A stretch of DNA of 64,000 nucleotides from Cryptomeria japonica (GCF_030272615.1 NC_081413.1:551765136-551829135); one strand, 5' to 3'; numbered from the stretch's first letter, positions 1-12,020 are shown. Program-made: numbers and translations. The notes: generated by a model from the sequence alone, not told the origin.

Positions 1-1140
1 AAACTCTTTCTTCATCTCATCTGCAAACTCATGAATCATCTTGTCATCTCCACCAAAGATAATGTCATCAACAAATACCTCATAGATCAGGATCTGATCT
101 CCTTCAGATTTCAAGTAGATATTACTATCTTCTCTTATTCTCTCAAATCCAATTTTCACAAGATGGGAGTGCAGATGTTCATACCATGCTCTAGGTGCCT
201 GCTTTAGACCATATAAGGCTTTATGTAGCCTACACACCATGTCACTATCTTCAGATAGGGCAAACCCATCTGGTTTCTCTATATACACCTCCTCTTCAAG
301 TACACCATTTAGGAATGCAGATTTTACATCCATTTGATATACTTTGAATCCTTTAAAAGATGCATATGCAAGAAGCATACAAACTCCTTCCAATCTGGCT
401 ATAGGAGCAAAGGTTTCTCCATAGTCTTCTCCTTCTTCTTGGGCATATCCTTTACACACCAGTCTGACTTTGTTTCTAATCAGTGTGCCATCCTCATTCA
501 GCTTATTTCTGAAAACCCATTTGGTACGGATGACATTTTTATGCTTCGGTCTGGGTACTAAAGACCATGTACCATTTTTCTCTATCTGGTCAAGTTCCTC
601 TTCCATTGCCTTGATCCAGTCTTCATCTTTGTGTGCCTCTTTGAATGATTTAGGCTCAAATTTAGAAATCATACATGAGTTTTCTCTGACCTTTCTCCTT
701 GTAAGGATTCCTACATCCTTATCTCCTATGATCTGCTTAGGATCATGATTCGGCTTGACATATCGAGGAATGGTCTTAACAGATTCCTCTTGCTTTTATT
801 CTTCATCCTCTTCTCCATCAGTGTCAGCATCTACATCTACCAGTGTAGGAACATTGTTACTGGTACTTGGTTGACTGGCAACCAATTCCCAGAAGGTTAC
901 AACCGGTTCATTTACTGCTTGCTCACTGTCGGTTTCCTCAGTTTTCTTAGAGGTTTCATCAACTCTCACATTGATGCTTTCCATAATTCTTTGGGTCCTT
1001 TTATTGAAACACTTGGGAGCTTTGCTTTTGGTGGAATACCCTAGGAATATTCCCTCATCACATTTCGTATCATATTTTCTCTGGTGTTCGCTCCTCTTGA
1101 TGTGACATTTTCTACCAAACACTCTAAAGTAGCTAACCAC
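1..1140 (-). pseudogene. copia integrase C-terminus, linker and reverse transcriptase (5' two-thirds of RT)
   Basis: This segment encodes the RNA-templated DNA polymerase of the element. The minus frame is open from about 1140 to the window edge except for one TAA near 795, in the acidic linker after GEEDEE. Canonical copia RT motifs are readable: VYQMDVKSAFLNG around 340-300, YGLKQAPRAWY around 215-185, and FVDDIIFGG around 85-55, where F replaces the usual Y of YVDD. The integrase C-terminal part contains the usual IFLGYS box. The RT catalytic aspartates are kept although the upstream integrase has lost its own. The C-terminal part of RT and RNase H are outside the window. Confidence 0.93.
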
Positions 1141-1690
1141 AGGTGTCTTACCGGTCCAATACTCATAAGGAGTTTTATCCTTACCTTTCTTGATGAGTAC
1201 TCAGTTCATTGTGTAGACTGCAGTGCTCATCGCTTCTCTCCAAAAGGTGTGAGCGACCTTTCCTTGAATCAACATTGTTCTTGCTACTTCAACCACTGTC
1301 CAGTTATTCCTCTTTGCTAGGCCATTCTGCTATGGATTCCAGTGGGTAGACAGTTGCCTCTTGATGCCGTGTTCTTCACAGTACTTGTTGAATTCACCAG
1401 AAGTGAATTTCCCTCCTTTATTAGTTCGAAGACACTTGATCCTTTTACCGCTTTCCTTCTCCACTAATGCTCTGAAAGCTTTGAACTTTCCAAAAGCTTC
1501 AGACTTATCTTTCAAGAATGTGACCCACATCATTCTTGAGCATTCATCAGTGAGAATCATGAAGTACCTATCACCCTACACACCTAGTTTTCATAGGACC
1601 ACACAAATCAGTATGCACAAGATCAAGTAAATTGTCAGCAGTGAAAGGTTTACCTTTAAAGGTTGAGGAAGACATTTCCCCTAGTTGACA
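1141..1690 (-). pseudogene. copia integrase catalytic core, inactivated
   Basis: The integrase inserts element DNA into the host genome. Visible parts are CRECQLGEMSS (the CC half of the HHCC zinc site), DLVHTDLCGPM at the start of the core, and ILTDECSRMMWVTFL. The box that is normally RTDNGGEF reads RTNKGGKF, so the second catalytic Asp is Asn. The box normally AERKNRT reads AKRNNWT, so the catalytic Glu is Lys. Tandem stops lie near 1577-1560, after GPMKTRCVG, and a TAG lies at about 1200. Two of the three DDE residues are gone through G-to-A changes on the coding strand, so the enzyme is certainly dead. Confidence 0.9.
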
Positions 1691-2183
1691 TTCTCTGCAC
1701 AAGGTATTTTTTGGTTTGATCAGCACTGGCAACCCTCTAACTGCCTTGATCTTACTGGCCTTTACAATGTTGTCAAAGTTTACATGGCAGAGTCTCCTCT
1801 GCCATATCTAGCTGTCATCAAACTTGGCCATAAGACATGTACTGATATTTGCATTCAGCTAAAATAAGTTACCTTTGATCTGCATGCCGGTGGCCACCAA
1901 TTCACCATTCTTTCCTTTGATTCTGCACACTCCATTCTTGAATTCCAAAGTGAGACCACTATCATTTAGCTGGGAAACACTTAGAAGGTTGTGTCTGAGA
2001 CCATCAACCCAATACACATTGTCAGCACTGCTCTTTCCATTCAGAGAGATGGACCCTCTTCCTTTGACCATACATGGGTGCATCATTACCAAAGTGAACC
2101 ACACCACCATCATATTCTTCCAAGTTTAGAAACTTGCTCCAGTCACCAATCATATGGTGAGAACAACCACTGTCAATAATCTA
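1691..2183 (-). pseudogene. copia aspartic protease active site and GAG-pre-integrase domain
   Basis: The protease matures the polyprotein. At 2183-2150 the frame reads IIDSGCSHHMIGDWSKF, containing the D-S-G triad of a copia protease. Directly before it a TAG (2183-2181) sits where a Trp (TGG) is expected. A one-base frameshift follows, then YWVDGLRHNLLSVSQLND and the pre-integrase part WQRRLCHVNFDNI, where the first zinc-site His of the usual WHRR is Gln. Both sections are recognisable but not translatable as one protein. Confidence 0.88.
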
Positions 2184-3218
2184 CTCATTGGAATTATCAA
2201 AGCGAGAGACAAGAGCCTTCTTGTCTGACACATCTTCCTTGACAATGGCAAACACAATATCTTCATTTTCTTCATCTTTTGTTTCCTCGTCTGTGACAAC
2301 TTCATCAACTGCCACAAAACAGTTTCTCCGGTTTCCTCCTTTGAATTTCTTGAACCTTTTCAGTTTGTCCTTGTTGTCACCATTAGGACAGTTTACAACA
2401 ATATGTCCTATCCGGTTGCAAGAAAAGCATTTCAAAGGGAGCTTACCTCTGTATTTACCAGTTCCTTTAGGAAGTTTCCTGGAAAGAAGAGCTTCAAATT
2501 CTATCAGAAACTCCTCATCATCCATTACTCTGCTCTGTCTTGTTTCATCACTGGTGCTTGCTTCTTTTCCTTTTCTAGATGGTACAACAGAAGCTTTAAA
2601 AGCTGATTCAGTCTTTTGAACACTACCATCAAAACTATTCAGCTCATAGGCTGTTAGCTTTGCAATGATGGAGTCTAGGGATACCTTAGTCTTGTCTATT
2701 GATCTCAGCTCCTAAATAGTAGCAACCCTTATTGCATAGACCAGTAATAAGGATCTCAAAACTTTTCTTACCACAATGGAATCTTCTATTTTACCACCTG
2801 CACTCTTGATATCTCCGACAACAGTTTTGATTCTTATTCCATATTGTTGAATGGTTTCACCTTCAACCATTTGCATGTCTTCAAACTTCCCTCTAAGGCT
2901 TTCTTCCTTAGCTTGTTTTACATGCTTATCACCGCCATAGATCTTTTCAAGAGTATCCCATACTTCTTTGGGATTTACTTTATCTTGGACATCAATAGAC
3001 TCAATGTTAGATAAACAACTAATTAGGGCTTCCATGACTTGCCCATTCTCCTACATCTCTCTCTTTTGGTCATCAATGAGAGTACCGGGAGGGGCAACAT
3101 AAGCATCCTCAACATAGCTCCAGTGTTGAGAATGCATGCTTCTGATGAATATCTTCATTCTGTCTTTCCATATACTAAAATTATCTCTGTTGAAATTTGG
3201 ACCTTCCCTCTTCATCAT
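2184..3218 (-). pseudogene. copia Gag with CCHC zinc knuckle
   Basis: Gag forms the particle that packages element RNA. The likely start is the first of two ATGs at 3218-3213, 57 bases after the PBS; the N-terminus has the copia Gag pattern NFSIWKDRM followed by WSYVEDAY. The central part (EVWDTLEKIYGGD, YGIRIKTVVGDIK) is typical of the UBN2-like Gag core. The nucleocapsid knuckle CFSCNRIGHIVVNC (CX2CX4HX4C) lies near 2430-2385, followed by an acidic linker. The frame stays in register from 3218 to 2181 and is broken only by TAG codons near 3040 and 2712, each explained by one C-to-T or G-to-A change. Confidence 0.9.
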
Positions 3219-3274
3219 TGGACTGGGATCTTTTCCTCAAGCGGTTAAGCTTATAACACAGAGGACCTGGAGGA

Positions 3275-3289
3275 TTCTCTAATACCAAT
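3275..3289 (-). other. primer binding site of the copia element
   Basis: On the minus strand the sequence right after the LTR is ATTGGTATTAGAG, one base from the canonical ATTGGTATCAGAG of plant copia elements, which pairs with initiator tRNA-Met. It fixes the LTR end at 3290. Confidence 0.85.
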
Positions 3290-4775
3290 TGATAACTTAA
3301 TGAAGAGCAGATAGTACCAAACTAGTATTGAGAGGGGGAGTGAATCAATACAGACAAAAACACATTCCTAAAACCGGTTTGTCACCAGACACTGCGCTTT
3401 GACAAACAAACAGTAACACCAGTCTTAAGCAGAGTACAACTGGTAAAACCCAGAATAACTGAGACAAGCATAAACTGGTTGACACTTATCTTTTCATACA
3501 ATCTAATACTTCATTTCCATTTTACCGTAGTACATGAACAGGTACTCTATCATCAAAACATAATAACAGCTAGTTCAACATGTTTTACCGACAGACATAA
3601 GACACTGAACCATCTCATGAAAACATGACACATGACACAAATTTTTCACATGGAAACCCAACTGGGAAAAACCATGGTGGGGATGAATACCCACAAGCTA
3701 TTTTGAACTCTTTAGAAGTTCGCTCTATTAGGAGCCTTGTCCAGTTAAAGACTGATACAATAGGTTCTGTTAGGAACCGATCCTGTTAGGGATCACCCGG
3801 TTAAGGGATGGCTAGAATACCTAGTTAAGGGTTAAACTTGGTTAAAGGTTACCTTGTTAGAGGATTTCAAGAACTCAATGGTTTTGAGTCACCCTGTTAA
3901 AGGATTTACAGGAAGCCGGTTAAAGCTATCGTATTAAGGGATTTCTCAACTGTTGAAGTGGTTAGAGATCAACAAGTATTACAATAACCTGGTAACAACA
4001 CTCAATGCCAATGCAAATCTGCTTTAGCTCCTCTTCAACTTCTGCACTTTCACTCTGCAGGTATCACTTCTCTCCTCTGGCCTGGCAAGAATCACATATC
4101 ATTTCACTTTGATACACACGCACAATGTTTTGCTAACCACCTCAGAAAGAAACACAACATCGACCTTATAGGAAACAGATAGGTCGGTAGCATAAACCCT
4201 AAACCCTAAACTTGTTAGGTGAAGCAATTCAAACGGTTCAATCCTGACTGTTGAGCACATTGTATTAAATGCAATAGTCTTGAACCGATCTCAAGACATT
4301 CTCCATCATTCTTTTTCCACCGCTTTCATGGTGGCCGATAGCCCATCACGTGTTTTTGCCATTTACAGACTTCGCACATTCCCGAGGTAGATAGGAACAA
4401 TCTCCTTCATGCAAGATCCTTCACGTGCACAAGGTTGATGTGGCAACATGATCTGTTCTTCGTTACAAAGCTACCTCATCACACAAAGTCACCGGTTGAG
4501 TCACACAGGCTAGAAGCACTTCAACTAGAAACCCTAAAGTTGAGACTACCAACTGGTAGTCATACAAAGCTTCCATGTACCGGTTCTCATATCAACATGT
4601 TGGTTCACCTTGAACAGACATACCGCTTCACTTTGGCACATATACTGGTTCACAATGTTATACCAGTTCTCACATATACCGGTTCTTTACCAGTTCTCTC
4701 TTCTTTAGCATATTTGACATCAATGACAACATATAATGTCATTATGTCCTCATACAGGTTCACATAATGCCAACA
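3290..4775 (-). repeat. 5' LTR of the copia element (1,486 bp)
   Basis: On the minus strand it runs from TGTTGGCATT (4775) to TTATCA (3290), with terminal TG...CA. Near 3640-3690 it contains the reverse complement of the core GTGGTTTTTCCCAGTTGGGTTTTCC shared by the other copia-type LTRs in this window, next to the expected promoter region. It is rich in AACCGGTT-like motifs. A short (CCCTAAA)-type run at about 4193-4211 lies inside the LTR. Confidence 0.9.
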
Positions 4776-7330
4776 TAGAGTTCCTTAGGCCTAAAGAATT
4801 TGCTGAAGGTATCAAGATTGTGCACAACTGGGGTGATGTATTTTTATACCCTGTCTCTATGGTGTTTAGAGTTTATGGATTCAGAGGAACTCCATATTTG
4901 CTTCCTTATCAAGTCCCATTGAAGATAGGAATTGCAGAGATCCTAAGGCAAATCGGGGGTGTCCAAGAGGCAGAGTTAACAAATAGGGGAAAAGGGACCA
5001 TTTTCCCTACCATCACCATTGCTCATCAATTTGTAATTACCAAGGGTGGCTGGAAACACTTTGATGATTTCTTTCAACCATATAGGTTGCCTACTATAGT
5101 ATCAATATTTGTCGACCCTGAAGATTTCTTCAATGGTATGTTCAGAAAGAGAGCAGTATGTAAAGGTAGATCACATCAGTTCCATTTTCCTGAGGATCTG
5201 ATCAGAAATGAATTCAATCTAGATGAGAAAGAATTGAGAAAAGAAAAATGGGTAGCATTAAAGAAGGATCTTGATTTTATTCACCAATTTGATGGTGGTT
5301 ATGATCCTCTGTCTAGTTTTACTCCCTTTGAGGAGAAAATTAAATTCTTAATTCTTTATTTTGAAGACCTAATGCAGACATTGAAGGAGAAGAGGGAGGT
5401 TATAATGAGGAATGATCTTGAAAGGGATAAGTTGGTTTTAGCCAAGCCTGCCTTTGCCAAGGCCATCCCTCCGGGTGATTATGTGATGCATAAGAAGCCA
5501 TGGTATAGTGTGCTAGTTTCGATAACTGATGAGCCCTCTACTTCAAAAGGAAAGAGAGCAATAGAAGATGTCACTGACATCCAAAACTCCCCTAAAAGGA
5601 AAAGGGTAGGCAAAGAGGTGCAAACATGTGAACCTCTGTACTCTCCCTCCCAATCCCCTATCCATGTGGGAGATGAACAAGCAACGGTAGAGAAATTGTT
5701 GCAGTTAGGAAATCTCGGGGAGATTGCCTACACTTATGAGGAAACATAAGAGGGAATGCCTGAAGAGCCACTGAGTGCTGAGATGAATTTGACTGTAGAT
5801 GAGTTCAAAGGAAAGGAACTAGACCCTGCTATCAAACAAGCCAGTGAGGAGTTCCTGGCTGATAATAATTTTGTTACAACAGGGTCCTTTATGCAATTTG
5901 TTTGGAAACAAAACATTGAGCAATTTAGGGCAAGATGTGAGAAGAAAAAGAATGAGCAACCCCACAAAGATGTAAATACAATGGAGGAAGAGGTGAAGCA
6001 AGAAATGATGGCAGAATTCAAAGCCATTACTCCTAAAAAGGGGAGAGAAATGGTGTCAAAGGCTGGTGTTTTATTCCTTCCTGAATGGGACATAGTAGAT
6101 GCCTTAGTGCTTGAAGCAGTAAGGAAAGAAACCAAGCCCCTATAAGGAGTGACATTTAGTAAGGATAATGTTGCTTTGGTTATGTTTCCTAAAGAGGGAT
6201 GAGAGCAGAAGTAGGAAGAACACCTCAGAATCCAGCTACCTAGTAGGTATGATAGTGAAGAGAGTCCAGGACACTGGAGTGGTGGAAGCTGCCAGTACAG
6301 TTCTAGAAACTACAAAATTCAGTGTGGTAGTGGCTAAAAAAGAAGCTAAGGAGAGAGTTGATCTCCAAGTAAAACTGGAAACAATTTTAAAGGCTTATAA
6401 TGAGGCCAAAGGAGAGATATCCAACCAAGATAGCATCATTGCTAGTTTACAAAGTCAATTGGTAGGGTAGTACCAGAAAGGTGAGTCCTCTACTTTAATG
6501 ATTGCATCTTTTCCAGCAAGACCCCCACCCACTAGTCCTATCATTGAATTTCTGCCTTCTCCTATGACCTCTGGTTTCCAAGCAACTAAAACCATAGAAG
6601 ATGAGATGGAAAAGTTTAAACAGGCTCAAGCCTTACTTGCAAGCAACTATGAAGAAAAGGTCAGAGGTACAATTTTCAAATTTGTTGACTTAGTTAGAGC
6701 CTCTATTGTATACATTTACATGAAAAGAATTTTGAATATTTTGACTGATTTGAAAGAAGATAAGGCCACTTTAGAGCCAATTCTGAATAAGTGGATGCCT
6801 AGGGGAGTGGAGTTGGAACTTATGTGTTCATCTCATGTAGAGGCAAAGGCTGATGCCAATATCAAATCCACTTGTGAGTTAATAAAAGGGATGACTGGAT
6901 TAGCAGAAGAAAGGGCAGGTGTGAAGAGAAAAGCCCACATATATAGAAAAGAATATTCTGATCATAAGTATGAGTTGTTTCTCGGGGGTTTTCTTGGTCC
7001 AAATTAGCTGAAAGAGGAAAATGCATGGCTTGATGAGTTGGGGTATAACTTGTCTCAGAGGGTAAATGAGGTCATTAATACAGATGACACGTCTTTATTT
7101 ATTAAGACAATTGAGGAGATTCAGAAAGTAAAGTCACATTATGGTTTTCTAGAGACAGAGGTTGGGCAATTGAGAATCACATGAAAAAGGCTAAATAAGA
7201 TGAAAAAGAAGATTGTTAGCTTCTCTTGGCCAAGTGATGACATGTTCCAAGAGTGGAAAAACAAATATGCAGTACAAGAAGAGGAAGTCCCAGAACAGTT
7301 AGAAGATGTTGCAGCGGAACAACAAACTTA
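4776..7330 (+). pseudogene. unknown long ORF family, copy A (N-terminus cut off by the copia insertion)
   Basis: I do not recognise a characterised protein. One frame is open from the LTR junction to 5749, continues in register past a TAA to about 6185, shifts frame near 6185-6230 and continues to a TAA at 7329. The second half has a TAG at 6468, a TAG at 7005 and a TGA near 7181. Early in the frame is RVYGFRGTPYLLPYQ, matching RVSGFTREPFLLPRY in copy C and RIGGYVKAPLRLPRY in copy D. A segment around 6010-6110 (ITPKKGREMVSKAG) matches fragment B at 27.4 kb. The middle is basic (SPKRKRVGKE) and the C-terminal third looks coiled-coil-like. No RT, integrase, protease or transposase motif is visible. 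It is likely an accessory ORF of a non-autonomous retroelement. Confidence 0.7.
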
Positions 7331-8285
7331 AAAGGCCATTAGGAAATAAAATGATTGTATTTTTCTTTCCTTTTCAGTGGGAATCATGGTTGTAACAAAC
7401 TTTTCCTAGGAAAGTCTGAAGCTTTTTTGCATCCATTTTGTTATAAATGGATACCAGGACTTGGAAAAAATCATCACAAGAATTTGTAAAGAAACTCTAC
7501 TGAAATATATCTAGGGTGTTTCTAGTTCTCTTAGAAATTACCTTGAGTCATGTAAAATTTTCAAAATGAATATAAATATACAGATCAAAGTTTCAGGCCT
7601 AAATCTTCTTTGTCTTCTGGTGTGCATTCATTAGTTTTATGGTTTCATTTGGATAATTTAGGTTTATTCAATTGAGCATGGATTGTGAGGTAATCTTATA
7701 GATATATTTCTACTTTTCTCTTCAGGAGTGGGATTAAATATGCGTGAAATATTTTTGTCAGTAGATTAATTGTTTGTTGCTTTGAATTTGATAAACGGTT
7801 TTAGTTTAAAGGGAAAGAACCCATATATATGTCAGGCATGTATGAGGTTCATGAAAGCCAAAGTGATGAAATGTATGAGAATGTTCAGTTTTGAAACTCT
7901 TGCTTGATTTAGGTGACTTTGTAGCCTGGATAAGGCATTGATATCAGTTATGGAATTCTTTTTATCTTTCTTGGGATCAAATAATAAAAATGAGCATAAG
8001 TTTTCTTTTATGTTTCAGTTTTATTGAGGTGATGAAGTCCATAGGTTTTTAGCATTGGTTTACTGTGGATCTCAATTTAAAAGTGTGAAAGTATTCACAA
8101 AAGGTATACCCACCTGAGCTTTGGATAAGTTCGAAGTGTAGAAGGTTTTGTTGAAACCTTGTTATATGTTAGTCTGGAATTCTATTTTCTTGGTGTCCTC
8201 TTTATATACAAACAAAGTTATTAATTTTTCTTACATGGAGGAATAGGAAGGAATCAGAATTTGAGAACACCACTCCTCGCACTTA
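7331..8285. other. AT-rich region without a gene
   Basis: This follows the stop of copy A and is probably the 3' untranslated and LTR-like part of its parent element (T-rich tracts, AATATAAATATACAG near 7570). No second LTR copy was found in the window, so the boundary is not resolved. No coding region is visible. Confidence 0.5.
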
Positions 8286-8945
8286 CCATGGTCCTATCGG
8301 GTCTCGGCATAACATAAAAGTTCTTCTTTTGACGTCTCGATGAATCCTCATTTGATGCTTTCTTTATCGGTATAACTCACACCGATACTCCAACCAATGC
8401 TTCTATCTTCATCGGGGGTTGGAATAGCTCTTTTCTATTCCTCCCAAAATCTTGATGAATTCCTGATGCACTTTTGTGTTATATGCTTCCGAGTTCTTTT
8501 ATCTATATAGGTAATACCAATGGCTCAACCTTTCGATTCTCCATATCATCGGGGATCGGTCTAGCAATTTTCGCACTACTCCAATATGGTTCTTCTTTCC
8601 GATGGGCTCGCCTTCAGTTTCCTTTAATCATTGGGTATCGAGATAAAAATTTCTTATTACTTCCAATCTCCTGATACTATGTTATAAGCTTGGCCATTTC
8701 ATTACAAGTTATACCGATGGTTTCATAGGTCATCGATATAGCAATTTATATGCTTTGCCAATAAGCCGATGCAAGCCGATAGAAAGCAACGGCCTACTTC
8801 CTCATCAGAACAAGCTATCTCGATGGAACGATCTTTCGAAAAGTGCATACCGAGTTGAGTATTTTTTAATGTGCTCCAATGAGTCTGCACTCTGTTTCAT
8901 CGGTATAAGTGATGTTGATAATCCTCCTTTGGCTTGCCAATGTGG
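8286..8945 (+). repeat. CGAT-rich dispersed repeat, copy 1
   Basis: About 660 bp dense in ATCGG, CCGAT and TATCGGTATA. It aligns along its whole length, in the same orientation, with 19180-19765, for example TCTTCATCGGGGG followed by TTTCTATTCCTC and later TCATCGGGGATCG. A partial third copy is at about 18120-18370. No coding potential or terminal structure was found, and the family is not one I recognise. Confidence 0.75.
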
Positions 8946-9175
8946 TTTAATCTAGAGCTTTGTTTTAGATAGACATAGGCCATACCTTAGTGGAAGGACA
9001 AACCGGAGACCTCTGTGTTTTTTCATGCGCTTTGGTAGATTGGTATCAGGCCGGTTAGATAAAGTACGTAGGAGCAGGGAACTTGACAAGTTCTCATAAT
9101 AGTAAAGATATGTTGTTCGGACGAACCTTGATTGGAATTTGGGCCTCTTCTGGTCTCTAGACTTCTCTAGAAAGT

Positions 9176-9795
9176 TTGAAACTTTATATAAGGAATGGTT
9201 CAGATTGCATTCTTAAGCCTGGAAGTCTCAATCTGAACCAATGGTGCATCATTTTGGTGTCAGTTGCCTGTGTATCCAGGCCCAAAAATGATGTGCTCTG
9301 GAATGTTGTATGGTGGGTGGCTAATGGTATATTGGGTGCTAATCGACATTGGTGTGATGGGTTTGTTTATGAGGCTGTCATTTGCCTATGGTTGACATAT
9401 TCGATTCAAAGGAAGCAACCATACAAAGGATCGACAACTTTGTTTGCCCGTTTAATGGGTAGGCCCTGGGAAATGCCATTCTAGAGTTGGATTATGATTG
9501 TTGGGTAAGAACCCTCGACATCTATTTTAACAACACCAGCTACATGTCCTCTGAATCAGAGGAGTCAGACACAAAAGATGAGGAAATTTCCCAAAAAAGG
9601 GCAGCACGAGAGAGGAGGAAGAACTTCATTCAGGAGGCATGGGAGGTGTTTAGGGTAGGGGTGAGGAATGGGAATCTGGATCCCTTCCATAGACTACTGA
9701 ACTCCGATGATAACTGGTTCTTGACACTAGCCACTGTCAAAGTAATGGAGATTGGAGAGAACATGGCTGTCATACTCCAATACATTGGGAATTAG
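9176..9795 (+). pseudogene. unidentified coding remnant in two frames
   Basis: Two adjacent frames overlap through a probable frameshift near 9480. The first (9176-9484) ends with LFARLMGRPWEMPF. The second (from about 9487) reads DYDCWVRTLDIYFNN, then a charged stretch (SESEESDTKDEE, RAARERRKNF), then VGVRNGNLDPFHRLLN and ends ILQYIGN before a TAG. The charged, well-composed second part suggests genuine ancestral coding. It ends about 115 bp before the LTR element at 9913. No family recognised. Confidence 0.4.
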
Positions 9796-9912
9796 TTTTG
9801 CTGTTTATCTACAATTTCCTATTTTGCATATGTCACTCGCTACACTTCTATGACCCTATTGTAGACAATAGGATTAATTTTGTAAAATTAGCAGTAGCAC
9901 TATTTTAGGTAG

Positions 9913-11383
9913 TGTAGACATATAAAAATGACCATATTTCTAAATGAATATTTTATGTTCATTTCCCTATTTAATTAAATCCAATTTAATTAAATTATCC
10001 ACATTCTTCTATTTTATTGAATAAATTATTCAATTTATTTAAATAAAATTCACTATAACCATTTAATGAATAAATCATTTTATTCAATTAAATCCCCCTA
10101 GCCACTTTTAATCAAATTCAAATTTAATTAAATAGTTATCCTAAATTGAATAAATCACATTTATTTAATTATAACCAAATTGAATTAAATCATTTAATTC
10201 AATTAAATCCTATTATCCCCCCATCCACTTGCAAAATCCCAAACCCCTTCCTAATCCCTTCTAGAATCTTCTAATCGATTCTAATTAACATAACCCCCCT
10301 CTAAACTTTGTCACATCCCTAAGCAAAGGGAGGTCACTTCTCAAAATGGCCCAAAGTCTTGGATAACCATTGAAGGTTTTCAACCTTCAACCACCGAAAC
10401 CCTTAAAGTCTTTGAAAACCATTGAAGGCTTCCAACTTTCAACCACTTAATCCCCAAAGTCTCTAATAACCATTAATGGTTAATTCAAACTCTCCCACAT
10501 GGTTAAAACATTTGTTTTGACTCAACCTCTACCCAACCCAAAGGTCTTATCAGGCCATTAATGCTTTGACCATGATTATCTCTTAATCATTTGCACAAAG
10601 GTTTATCCTTGGATTAAATCTTAATCCATTGGGTAAACCTAATTTAGACTTGACTCTTAGCCTTTAGATAACCATGAGGTCTTCTCAGGCCTTTAATGCC
10701 TCCAACCTCTTCTCTCAACCCAATCTTATGTTGACACTTGTCACCATTTTATTGGTGCAAATTGTGCACATCGATCCCCAACTTTCAAGCTTGGCCCTTG
10801 ATTAAACCTTTCAATCTTGACCATCCATTGCCCTATTTGTGCTATAAATAGAGCTCTCATTCCTCCATTCTTAACAATCATCTTTCAAATTTGAAGCATT
10901 ACACTTATGCTCAAATTCTTTCAAGCTTTCTCATTTCATATATGCTCATCATTTAGCCTCTCTTTAAATCAGAAATTAGACTAAATATGCATGTTTAGAA
11001 TAAGTTCTTTATCATTTTAGCTTAATCATAGATTAAATATATCATGCTAGGATAGTATTCATACTAATCTTGTCATCTTATCATTTAGATTATTGCATTT
11101 TAGCATCATACATAGCTTCACATCCATTTCATACTAAATTTAGCAAAAGCATCTCTCGTTCTCATATTTGCCATCCCTAAACCATTTTGCTCAGTGATCT
11201 GAGAGCAAAAACGTTGGTTTGAGGGACATTGTGAGATAGAGAACCATGGGACCCTCCTTGGGAAGCTGAGTAATACTACGTTACTCCATAGCTTGCATCA
11301 AGAAGTCCTGTGTGTGTGTGTGGACAAGTTTTTAACAATATTTTCACATATTAAGTTTTATTCGCCCACTTTTCCCGCATACA
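9913..11383 (+). repeat. 5' LTR (1,471 bp)
   Basis: The first 300 bp are AT-rich with repeated TTTAATTAAAT and TTATTCAAT motifs in both orientations. Around 10350-10480 there is a threefold repeat of about 52 bp (AAAGTC...ATAACCATT...). A TATA box lies at 10842. The end contains a short (GT) run at 11311-11321 before GCATACA. Confidence 0.93.
10842..10851 (+). promoter_or_regulatory. TATA box of the LTR promoter
   Basis: CTATAAATAG in the LTR, about 540 bp before its end, is conserved at 17053-17062 in the other LTR. The position fits the U3/R boundary; transcription would start about 30 bp downstream. Confidence 0.65.
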
Positions 11384-11387
11384 TTTC

Positions 11388-11405
11388 TGGCGCCCACCGT
11401 GGGGC
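11388..11405 (+). other. primer binding site-like sequence
   Basis: TGGCGCCCACCGTGGGGC starts four bases after the LTR end. TGGCGCC starts are common in plant Ty3/gypsy elements. I cannot assign the tRNA with certainty. Confidence 0.7.
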
Positions 11406-11465
11406 TCGACCCCAAATAACAAATCGGTTTTACAAATTAATGACTTTTGCAGGTCCGCGGGAAAC

Positions 11466-12020
11466 AGGAATCGGCGCATCGGAAACAGTCCTTAGCGCAT
11501 CCACCTAACAGTTTAGCGCTTCTAGCCTACTGTTTAGCGCGTGGGGTCTCTGCTATAGTGCATAAAATCATTTCTTTAGCGCATGATTTTGTTTAAAAAT
11601 AAAAAATAAAAAATCAACTCACTGTTTAGCGCATCAAGGAAACAGAATAGCGCATCCAGCTCCCTGTTTAGCGCTTATAGTCTACAAACTAGCGCGTGGA
11701 AACATTTTTGTAGCGCATGACTCCACTAATAATTTCCTATAGGTCTCGACGCGGGTAAAACACTGTTTAGCGCATCCAGTAAATAGAGTAGCGCATCCAA
11801 TCCACTGTTCAACGCGTGGAGACCATCATCTAGCGCGTGCGGTTCAAACATTAGCGCATCAAATTCAAAATTTTCCTGCAGGTCTCAGCAAAACCACAGA
11901 ACAGCGCATTCATTGAACAGTGTAGCGCACCGGGAAAATAGCTTAGCGCATTGGGGGCACATAATAATACGTGGGTGCTTTTTCTTAGCGCATCCGTGCA
12001 ATAGTTTAGCGCATAGAGTT
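11466..12020 (+). repeat. degenerate array of TAGCGC-anchored repeats
   Basis: About 18 copies of a short motif centred on TTTAGCGCATCCA, with variants TAGCGCTT and TAGCGCGTGG, recur roughly every 25-30 bp just downstream of the PBS. The CpG- and HaeII/HhaI-like GCGC core stands out against an AT-rich background. No protein frame follows the period. Confidence 0.85.

Larger units (their letters stand above)
1..4775 (-). mobile_element. Ty1/copia LTR retrotransposon, partial (3' part off the left edge)
   Basis: Read on the minus strand, the order is LTR (4775-3290), PBS (3289-3275), Gag with zinc knuckle, aspartic protease, GAG-pre-integrase, integrase, reverse transcriptase. Integrase before RT is the defining order of Ty1/copia. 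RNase H and the 3' LTR lie beyond position 1. The outer edge at 4775 is the LTR start (TGTTGGCATT on the minus strand) and it abuts the middle of another reading frame (copy A), so the copia element is the younger insertion. Gag is broken by TAG codons and two frameshifts separate Gag/protease, GAG-pre-integrase and integrase, so this copy is not functional. Confidence 0.95.

Noticed and set aside
4193..4211. CCCTAAA-type telomere-like run
   Set aside because: Only two and a half units, inside the copia LTR; not an interstitial telomere.
9039..9052. PBS-like ATTGGTATCAGGCC
   Set aside because: No LTR end precedes it and no Gag follows; probably chance or a very old remnant.
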